Shown: positions 48,765 to 55,846 of the stretch, piece after piece
Position numbering within the stretch: the first letter of the stretch is position 1
Layout: each line of letters begins with the position of its first letter
Source of the DNA: Symbiodinium natans
Taxonomy: Eukaryota > Sar > Dinophyceae > Suessiales > Symbiodiniaceae
Direction of reading: 5' to 3'
DNA length: 64,000 bases
NCBI GenBank assembly: GCA_905221605.1
Contig: CAJNDS010002594.1
Span: forward strand, 247,501 to 311,500
The notes under the pieces: model-generated
What the model was told of the DNA's origin: nothing
Seen by the model: only the letters and a program-made list of their open reading frames with translations
The model's database searches: none
Position numbers and translations under genes: made by a program

Positions 48765-49730
48765 TCAACTTCCGATGGCTCGATTCATGCATCTCCGGCA
48801 TAGGTGGACTGTGTGCGTGCCTTCTTTGGCACACCATCCCCCGCACGCGCAGTACAGTCGGCATCCGTAGTGCTGCCAGGTGGGATGACTCTGGACACGG
48901 GGCATGGGTTTGGGGCTGGGTCTGGGAGTGGGGTCCGTGGGTGCTGGTGGTGCGGGTCTGGGGTCATTGTCTCCTCGGTGCGATGATGCCGGATGTCTGG
49001 TCGACTGAGAATCATGTCGTGCCGGTCCCGGTGCCGTCGATGACGAGGCGCGCGATGTTCTTGGAGACTTGGGTTTAGCTTTGACTGCGATGGTCTTGGT
49101 GACGACTAGTTGGTTTTCTACTTGCTGGAGGTCCTCAAAGGTGCGGCGGTAGTTCTTGATGCTGTCCACGGTGTCGTCTTCCAGGATCTTGTACATGCCG
49201 TTTTCAGTGATCTGCTGTCTGTCCATCATGTCGATGAACTCGTAGACGGTGCAACCCGGGCGCTTTGTTGGAACTGCCAGCGAAATGGGTGTGAACCAGT
49301 TCAGCGCTTCAGAACTGCGTATCACGGTGTCACCCTTGGCGTCCTGAAAGCTCTTGAGGAGGGTTCTGAACAGGTCAGCTTGGTGCACGTGTTCACGTAG
49401 TTTGAGTGCGGTAGAGTTGATGTCGAAGATCTTCTGTATCGCGTTCATAGTGATGGAATTGTCAAAGAGGAGGTTGGAGAGGTCCCCGACGCTGATGTCC
49501 TCCATAAGTTGGATGACCTGGGTCTTTGCCGTGGAAACTGCACTTTGTAGCGCCAGTTTTTGCTGGCTGAGAGGCTCTGGTTGAGGCGGATTCTCCGTTC
49601 GATGTCGTCGAGGTGGGTCTCTTGAGTCCATGGCCGGCCTTGTTGCTCTGGTAGTGCGGGGACTTCGTCTGCAGGACCGCGATCTGTTTCGCCGGGGATG
49701 TTCATCTCCGTGGTGGTCGTGCTTCACCAT
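48765..49730 (-). CDS. Protein with basic N-terminus and C-terminal Cys cluster (321 aa)
   Basis: Starts at ATG (49728-49730). Residues 1-45 are rich in Arg and His. Residues of about 55-215 form a mostly helical region (for example ENQLVVTKTIAVKAKPK at its end). A Pro/Ser-rich linker follows. The last about 30 residues hold C-x4-C-x-C-x3-C and then H-x-C-x2-C (CRLYCACGGWC...HLCRRC), a likely zinc-binding knuckle. Basic tail plus zinc knuckle is a Gag-like combination in retroelements, but no sequence relationship to Gag can be claimed. It is followed by a 344-base spacer. Confidence 0.55.
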   Translation of the reverse strand: MVKHDHHGDEHPRRNRSRSCRRSPRTTRATRPAMDSRDPPRRHRTENPPQPEPLSQQKLALQSAVSTAKTQVIQLMEDISVGDLSNLLFDNSITMNAIQKIFDINSTALKLREHVHQADLFRTLLKSFQDAKGDTVIRSSEALNWFTPISLAVPTKRPGCTVYEFIDMMDRQQITENGMYKILEDDTVDSIKNYRRTFEDLQQVENQLVVTKTIAVKAKPKSPRTSRASSSTAPGPARHDSQSTRHPASSHRGDNDPRPAPPAPTDPTPRPSPKPMPRVQSHPTWQHYGCRLYCACGGWCAKEGTHTVHLCRRCMNRAIGS

Positions 49731-49778
49731 GACTGAGGTGGATGAGCGATGGAAACGTTACTCGATCCAAACAATCTG

Positions 49779-49890
49779 TCATGTTTCATGATAGTCAGCT
49801 GCACAGTACGTGAGTTTCCGTATGCAATCAACGTCAAGGGGTTCCGTCACAAAGGGATGGGGGTAAGATGAAGTTTATCATGAAACATGA
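49779..49890. promoter_or_regulatory. 15-bp perfect inverted repeat in an intergenic spacer of the element
   Basis: Bases 49779-49793 (TCATGTTTCATGATA) are the exact reverse complement of 49876-49890, separated by 82 bases. It lies in the 396-base spacer between the coiled-coil and Cys-cluster genes, 49-63 bases upstream of the latter's ATG at its nearer arm. It could form an RNA stem acting in processing, termination or reinitiation, or be a binding site pair. Confidence 0.6.
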
Positions 49891-49926
49891 AGGTGCGGGA
49901 CTCGCGCTTGGTCTCGGTTCTTTTGC

Positions 49927-50130
49927 TCACTCCAAGCCAAGCGTCGGATGTAGGTGAGACAGAACGGGAATCGTTTTTGGTGAAAACAAAATTGACCAAA
50001 GCGTAACAATGTTACTGGATGCTGTGGCGGTGCTGTTGAGGCTAGTTATCATCCAACTTTGCGTTCTGCACGACGTCGTTGAGTGGACAGATGAACTGCG
50101 CCGGTTCCGGGTTCCGATTCTTGAGGTCAT
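49927..50130 (-). CDS. Possible small overlapping frame (67 aa), doubtful
   Basis: Its ATG (50128-50130) overlaps the TGA of the upstream 261-residue gene as ATGA, a layout used for termination-reinitiation. The protein is Ser/Thr-rich and has no recognisable domain. It ends before the inverted repeat in the spacer. It could equally be a chance frame. Confidence 0.25.
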   Translation of the reverse strand: MTSRIGTRNRRSSSVHSTTSCRTQSWMITSLNSTATASSNIVTLWSILFSPKTIPVLSHLHPTLGLE

Positions 50131-50912
50131 GGATCTTGAAGATGCTGTAGAGGATCATCTCTTTCGAGCGGGGCCCTGGAGTTTGATCTGTACTGTCCAA
50201 TGGGTGCCTGTCTGGAGGATGTCGCTGAGCCGGTTGGGGATCGAAGGCACCTGCACAGGTACTTGATGCTTTGGTCGTGTCGAGAAAGGAGCTGGTCGAT
50301 GGTGTCCAAGCGAGTTCTTGTCTCGTCCAAGCTTGCGTAGATGGTGGTGTGGGATGTTGGATGAGGGTCCTGCGGGATGGTGGTATGGAGGCGGAGTCTG
50401 TCTCGTAGTTCTTGTAGTTGTTGGCGAGTTTGATGTCCAAGAGCATCTAGTCGTCCTCCTAGTTCCTGTAGTCGTCGGGCTTGGAGGGTTTGATCACGTT
50501 TGATATCGTTGAGCTGTAGGTGAAGATCGCGGATGGAACTTTTGTGTCGGCTGATGTCGTTGGAGGCGGAGGCTCTTGATGAGTCCGCCCTGTACGCCGC
50601 TCGTTTGACGTCCAGGAGTTCTTGTAATACTGATTGGCTGCAGGTGCGCTCGTAGACGAAAGCGAGCTCTTGTTCCAGCTGGGAGACAGTCTGGTCGAGG
50701 GTCCGGATCTTCTCTGCTTGCGAGGATACTGTGTCTATGAGGAGCTTCACCGCGTCGTCCGTGGTCTGGTGGATCGGATCGTTGGGGTTGGCGATCTCAT
50801 CTGGGATCTCGGAGGCTGTCTGCATTCTCTCCGGCTGGTTGTTGGGATGTTGCTGGCTTGCTGGCTGAGGATCCGGAATGGTCTGCTCCTCGTGCATCTT
50901 GTTGGTCGGCAT
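50127..50912 (-). CDS. Coiled-coil protein of the element (261 aa)
   Basis: Starts at ATG (50910-50912). After a Pro/Gln-rich N-terminus (1-50) there are two helical heptad regions, about residues 52-170 (e.g. KIRTLDQTVSQLEQELAFVY, LGGRLDALGHQTRQQLQELR) and about 195-220. The C-terminal 40 residues are Ser/Arg-rich. Coiled-coil ORFs of this kind accompany the reverse transcriptase in Athena-type giant Penelope-like elements and in many LINEs, where they multimerise and bind RNA; the same role here is inference. Its TGA overlaps the ATG of a doubtful 67-codon frame. Confidence 0.6.
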   Translation of the reverse strand: MPTNKMHEEQTIPDPQPASQQHPNNQPERMQTASEIPDEIANPNDPIHQTTDDAVKLLIDTVSSQAEKIRTLDQTVSQLEQELAFVYERTCSQSVLQELLDVKRAAYRADSSRASASNDISRHKSSIRDLHLQLNDIKRDQTLQARRLQELGGRLDALGHQTRQQLQELRDRLRLHTTIPQDPHPTSHTTIYASLDETRTRLDTIDQLLSRHDQSIKYLCRCLRSPTGSATSSRQAPIGQYRSNSRAPLERDDPLQHLQDP

Positions 50913-51201
50913 GGTGAAGAATTGGATGATCGACTTGCTGGTCTATCAGCCGGGCAACTTCTTCTATGCTACGTCTGTCACTGCGTCAGCCACTGAAGAG
51001 AAGCGCTCTGGGTGGGTGCGGGAAAGGGTAGGGGCGGACTTCACATGATTGCATGATGTGCATGATCAAAATCACACTTCACTGCGGGACACGGGGCTTG
51101 GGGAGGAAAGGTTTGGGGACCTCAACGACTGCAATCCGTCACTGCGCATCATGGGCACTTGCTGGCGGTCTTTGATATTGATTTTGCTGTGGTACTTCGA
51201 G

Positions 51202-53853
51202 TCATCTATGCACAAACGTCAGCATGTCTGGGTCGTGGGCTTGGTAGAGGGCGCGAAGTTCTCGGAGTTGTTGTAGACGAACCGGCTCGGGATACGCTAT
51301 CTTTGAGATCATGTGGCGTCTCGTTCGGTATGCACTGGCACGGTGGACCATAGGTGTGGATCCCCGTGGCGAAAGAATCTGGTGTGTCTGTGAGGGGAGA
51401 ATGAGGCGAACTTCTTTGCGGTGTAGGTCGATGTTGCATCCGAGGTAGTTGGCTTCTTCTTGTTCTTCCAACAATATGGGCGGGCCGTAGAACTCTGTTT
51501 GGAGAAACTCGCTCCAAGGGCTCGTGTAAGCCCAACTTTGTGGCAGGATGCAAATGCGGTCGTCAACATATCTCTTGGTGAAGCGGTCGAGAATTGCGCA
51601 CGATGCCAAGGCTATGCGATATGTCTCATGCCATTGATGTTCTTCGACACAACAGACCATGTGGCACAACACCGGTGACATTGGGTGTCCCATTGGGCTA
51701 CCTCTGGTCTGCTTGTATACTTGTTGCTGGGAGGTGAAGTAGCTGCACTTCAGGACGTACTGAGTGATCTCCCAGATGTCGTGCATGTAGATGGTGCGTC
51801 GACCATGGTTGATCTGCCTGTACTTCCCATTGAACGTTCTGGCCGTCCTAAGCGTCTTTTTGGGGTCGTAGGTGATGGAGACGTCCTGCCATGTGTCAAA
51901 GCCGTGCTGGGAGTTGGCGAAGTACTTGTCCATGGTGATCATGAGGGCTTGGAGGATACGTTCCTGTGGGACACTGGTGAAGAAGCCCGCTAGGTCCGCG
52001 ATCTGCATGTGCATGTCCGCGTTGTTGGAGTTCATGAAGGTGTGAAGTTCCTTGAAGATCTTGTAGGAGTTGTCCTGTTGCAGCGCTTGGGGGAAAGAGA
52101 TGTACATGATGTTGGTGATGATCTTGGCGACCGTGGAGAAGAGCTTCTTGGCGAAGTGCTGGGCGAACGAGACAATGGGCCGGGACTTGATGAAGCCCTT
52201 CTTGCGCTTGGGGAAGATGTAGGACACCGGGACTTTGTCCTTGCGGTTTGGGTTGATGCCCCAGGCGTATCTTGTCTTGATGTTTTGGGGAAGTTGGTGC
52301 CACGCGTTGTGCGCCGCTGTGGTCGGGGTGATGTTGATCTTGGTGAAGACTTCAGGGTCGCCGTACATCTTGTCCATGAGCTGTTGGAAGTGGAGGGGGC
52401 AGTACGCTAGCATCTTGTGGGGATGGTGGTCCTCGCACGCGATGATGTAGTCGCTGTACTGGGTTTTGAGGCTTTTGACCATGTGGTGGTTCACGTGTTG
52501 CTCCTTCACGTTGTGGCTGAGCTGTGCCGCCGGGGCAAGGGCGAGCTGCACGGCCTCCCTGGATGGGATGGAGAGTCCATTGCGTCTGCACCATTTTCGA
52601 ACATCTTCCGTCGTCTGCGAAATCCAAGTATCTGGTTCCGGGAAGGTACCCGTCTTGGATGAGTAAGTGACGATGTGGTGTAGAGGGTCTTCTGGTGATG
52701 CGTGTGCGGTCTGAAGGTCGATGACTTGATGTTCACTGAGTTCCTGTGTAGGGTTGGGGCAAGTGCATCTTCTCGTAAGTTTTGGTCCAAAACACATTCG
52801 CTGCCAGTTGTGGCACTGGGCCTCGATGCTGGATCCTGGTTTGGCTACCACCGTGGTCTTCGGAACATGTAGTGGACATAGTTCGTGGTAGTGGCTCGCG
52901 ATGATGGCGCGTAGAACTTCTCGGAGATGGCGTTGGCATTCTTCCATAGGTGGCAGCAAACTGGTGACGAGGGGTCTTATGTTAGGGGTCTCCATATGTC
53001 TCTTGTCCAGTGCCTTGACCAATGCTGCTTTGCAGAACTCCTTGTATGGGGATTCAAGGATGTTGGTCATTCGTAGTAGTGTGTATATGTTCTCGGCCGG
53101 GAAGTTGCTGCTCATCAACGTTCTGGTGGTTTTCCATCGCAGAGCCGTGGTGGAGCACAGGGCGGTGAGGAGGCCCCACATGCGCGTTTTGGTGTCTATC
53201 TGTACCTTGACGGCTCGCCAAGGTCTGGTTTTCCTGCCTAGGTGTCGATGTAGTCGGGCACGTAGTTTGGTTGCCAGCACGTTGACGTCACAAATGGTCT
53301 TGGGTTGGAAGGTGTGGCCTGTGTCTTCTTTGAAGTGTTTGTAGATGAAGGGGGCGTTGAGGGAGGGTTGGAGGTCCGCGATGTCTGCCTGCTCAATCAT
53401 GTGCAACTCTGCCACATCGTCAACGCTGCGGACTTTGATCGGAACGAACTCCCAATATGTGTTGGTGGTGTGCCAATAGTGTATGGCTGGTTCTGCGTTG
53501 ACCAGTTTTTGAGCGGCGAGTGCGTTGTGTTTTCTGCGTCGGTTGTCTTCTCTGACTGTGACTTTCGTGGAGGTGCTGCCAATATAGAGGTGCTCAAACA
53601 TGCGTCCGTGGTCGACTCTCCAGTACACTGCGTTCGGCTGATTGAAAAATTCGAATGTGTAGAGCTCCGGGGTGATACGGTGAAACTGCTTGAGGCGTAC
53701 CAGCCTGCGTCGATCTACTTGGCGTCGAGGAAAATGGCAAAGAGCGGTGAGCCAAAACTTGCCGTAGAGCCAAGTGGAGTATCTGTGTAAGAAAGGTATG
53801 CGGTGAAATGTGTATTGGACCACGCTCTTCGCGATGTCCATGCACTTCACCAT
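51202..53853 (-). CDS. GIY-YIG endonuclease fused to Penelope-like reverse transcriptase (883 aa)
   Basis: Starts at ATG (53851-53853). N-terminal nuclease, about residues 62-170: Y-I-G at 90-92, basic segment with R101/R105-107, acidic residues E149 and E154, and LQPSLN ending at N166, all in GIY-YIG order; the first GIY is degenerate (AVYW). A Cys/His-rich linker (about 345-370, MCFGPKLTRRCTCPNP) may bind zinc. Reverse transcriptase, about 465-820: IKSRPIVSF (555-563), motif A IADLAGFFTSVP (D620), motif B RGSPMGHPMSP (717-727), motif C RYVDD (D764, D765) and motif E YLGCNIDL (803-810). FTSVP, MGxPxSP and RYVDD are hallmarks of Penelope-like enzymes. Most Penelope-like elements have the nuclease at the C-terminus; an N-terminal one is known in permuted groups (Naiad, Chlamys). 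All catalytic Asp residues are present and there is no internal stop, so the enzyme may be active. Confidence 0.85.
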   Translation of the reverse strand: MVKCMDIAKSVVQYTFHRIPFLHRYSTWLYGKFWLTALCHFPRRQVDRRRLVRLKQFHRITPELYTFEFFNQPNAVYWRVDHGRMFEHLYIGSTSTKVTVREDNRRRKHNALAAQKLVNAEPAIHYWHTTNTYWEFVPIKVRSVDDVAELHMIEQADIADLQPSLNAPFIYKHFKEDTGHTFQPKTICDVNVLATKLRARLHRHLGRKTRPWRAVKVQIDTKTRMWGLLTALCSTTALRWKTTRTLMSSNFPAENIYTLLRMTNILESPYKEFCKAALVKALDKRHMETPNIRPLVTSLLPPMEECQRHLREVLRAIIASHYHELCPLHVPKTTVVAKPGSSIEAQCHNWQRMCFGPKLTRRCTCPNPTQELSEHQVIDLQTAHASPEDPLHHIVTYSSKTGTFPEPDTWISQTTEDVRKWCRRNGLSIPSREAVQLALAPAAQLSHNVKEQHVNHHMVKSLKTQYSDYIIACEDHHPHKMLAYCPLHFQQLMDKMYGDPEVFTKINITPTTAAHNAWHQLPQNIKTRYAWGINPNRKDKVPVSYIFPKRKKGFIKSRPIVSFAQHFAKKLFSTVAKIITNIMYISFPQALQQDNSYKIFKELHTFMNSNNADMHMQIADLAGFFTSVPQERILQALMITMDKYFANSQHGFDTWQDVSITYDPKKTLRTARTFNGKYRQINHGRRTIYMHDIWEITQYVLKCSYFTSQQQVYKQTRGSPMGHPMSPVLCHMVCCVEEHQWHETYRIALASCAILDRFTKRYVDDRICILPQSWAYTSPWSEFLQTEFYGPPILLEEQEEANYLGCNIDLHRKEVRLILPSQTHQILSPRGSTPMVHRASAYRTRRHMISKIAYPEPVRLQQLRELRALYQAHDPDMLTFVHR

Positions 53854-53913
53854 GGAAGAGTGTATGCGGTTGAGTCGTCTGGAGGGTTGCTGTGTTGTGA
53901 GTAGGGTACCTAG

Positions 53914-55626
53914 TCAATGTAGGTATGAAGCGAGGCCTGCTACCACGATAGCGACTGCTGCCGTCCCTGCTGTGTTGGTGAGCTTGGGAAGTGACCAGGC
54001 CTTCACCATGTCCTGGTATGCCTGATCTTTTGGATGCGCCTCCGCATACACCGTGAGTCTCTTGGCAATTTCTTTCTGGGCCTGTAGTTTAGGCCCAGAC
54101 ATCTTGAGGGTGGAGATCCAGGTTGTTGCTGACGGGGCCGCGTATCTTGATAGCGAGCTGGTGAGTTCATGTACTTGTCGGATCTTGTCCATTTTGGCCT
54201 TGTCACCTGGTTCTCGCTTCGGAGCTATGCCGCTAAGATACTGGATGAGTTCTTCGTCGTCGAATGCGTTGACGATGTCGAGGAGGACTTTGTTTTGTCT
54301 GCCGCCTGGTGATTCGAACGGGCGGCTGGATGCTGGTTCACCTGTAACCGGAGATCTTGGGCTGGGCTGGTAGGAGGGTGTGGTGATGCCTCCAATGAGG
54401 TTGGGGTCCAGCTCGTCTTCCACGGTAGGCGGGTGGGGGTGAAGAGGGGGAGGGGGTTGAGGTGCTTGTTCGGCCGCTTCGGATGCTATCGGTTGCGATA
54501 CTTGGGCGTCGTCGGCGTCGATAACCTGCACAAGGTCGTGGGTGTTGTCCTGAGCGCACGGATCTCGGTGTGGATGTGGTTGTTTACCGGATGATGGTGA
54601 AGTCTTGCTGGTGCCTGTTTCGAAGAAGTTGGGCATCTGGGTTTGGGTAGGTGGGATGATGCCCTGCGGGAAGGGTGTCTTGCGGCTCTGACTTGCCAGC
54701 TGTGCGCGCAATCCTGCTATCTCCGCTTCTTTCTGTGCTAGTTGGGCACGTACTTGGGGTTGTACAGCGGGGGGATTGTTGTAGCGCATGAGGAGGTCTC
54801 CAATGTTGGCGACGAGCATCTCCATGGCTTCCTTCCGTTGGGCTTCAGAGGGCAGCATTTCAGTACCGTTCTTCCACTTCCAATAGTTGACTGCGATGGT
54901 CTCGATGCGAATGTTGCGGTTGCGGATGAAGGTGGAGAGTTTCATGTGAAACACGGCATCGGGTAGTGACTTGTGGCCTTGGAACTGAGTCCATCTTCCG
55001 TTGGCGAGTTGTCGCAACATATAATTGTGCTTGCCCTCGAAGGCCACTTGCCAAAGTTTTATGTCGAAAGGATCCATACCTGCCGTGCCATTTTTCTTGG
55101 CCGATGACGTGGCAGGTACGATTCTGGGCATCTGGACTCCTCCATACTGGTTTTTGTCGTAGAGCAGCTCGGTGGAATCCCAATGGTCTGGGAGGTCATT
55201 GTTGGGCTGGTGGAAGATGTCCTGGAGCACTTCCTTGGCGCGTTCTTTGGGGTTAGGGCGGGCTGGGGTAGGGGCCGAAGATTGAGTAGATTGGATGGGA
55301 GAGTTCCCGTATATCGGGAGTCGCTGATCGTGACGGTGGCGATCTCGTCGTGGGTTGTACGCCGAATCTTGTCCGTGATGAAGAGGCGTGTGGGACGTTG
55401 TGAATGTGGATCTGGGGGTTAAAGTTGGTCCCGAGCTAGGACGTGGGTTGGAGTGGAATGTGCGCGTGGATCTCGGTGATGCCGACCTAGTGCGATGCCT
55501 CCTAGATGGTCTTGGCGTGCTGAATCTTCTGGGTGATCTGGATCGTCTGGAACGGTTGCCTCGTCTGTGTGAGTCTGCATGCCATTGAGCATGTCGTTGA
55601 TCGTGGCGATCACGTCTGTCTGCCAT
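53914..55626 (-). CDS. Arg/Ser-rich protein with hydrophobic C-terminal tail (570 aa)
   Basis: Starts at ATG (55624-55626) and ends 60 bases before the reverse transcriptase gene. Residues 1-105 are rich in R, S and H (RS-like, e.g. RRGNRSRRSRSPRR), suited to RNA binding. Residues of about 125-285 look folded (e.g. WQVAFEGKHNYMLRQLANGR). A short coiled coil follows (QLAQKEAEIAGLRAQLA, about 295-311), then a Pro/Gln linker, a helical domain, and a hydrophobic tail (TAGTAAVAIVVAGLASYLH) that could be a tail anchor. The combination suggests an RNA-binding structural protein attached to a membrane. No family recognised. Confidence 0.55.
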   Translation of the reverse strand: MADRRDRHDQRHAQWHADSHRRGNRSRRSRSPRRFSTPRPSRRHRTRSASPRSTRTFHSNPRPSSGPTLTPRSTFTTSHTPLHHGQDSAYNPRRDRHRHDQRLPIYGNSPIQSTQSSAPTPARPNPKERAKEVLQDIFHQPNNDLPDHWDSTELLYDKNQYGGVQMPRIVPATSSAKKNGTAGMDPFDIKLWQVAFEGKHNYMLRQLANGRWTQFQGHKSLPDAVFHMKLSTFIRNRNIRIETIAVNYWKWKNGTEMLPSEAQRKEAMEMLVANIGDLLMRYNNPPAVQPQVRAQLAQKEAEIAGLRAQLASQSRKTPFPQGIIPPTQTQMPNFFETGTSKTSPSSGKQPHPHRDPCAQDNTHDLVQVIDADDAQVSQPIASEAAEQAPQPPPPLHPHPPTVEDELDPNLIGGITTPSYQPSPRSPVTGEPASSRPFESPGGRQNKVLLDIVNAFDDEELIQYLSGIAPKREPGDKAKMDKIRQVHELTSSLSRYAAPSATTWISTLKMSGPKLQAQKEIAKRLTVYAEAHPKDQAYQDMVKAWSLPKLTNTAGTAAVAIVVAGLASYLH

Positions 55627-55846
55627 GGCGCGGGGGTCTGGGGATGCTGATATGTTCAGCTGTTAATGAAAAAGCCTACGTGAGGCACGCAACGGCTGTG
55701 TCAGGCGCAAGAAACACTACACTTGCAGAAACAGCGTGTTCCGAAAATTGCATGCAGGATGTGAGGTGCATATGGCTGCAACTTCTCTCAACGGGTGCAT
55801 GTGGCTGAGTTCGTTCCATCGTGAAACTGTCATTGCTGGGACTTCA

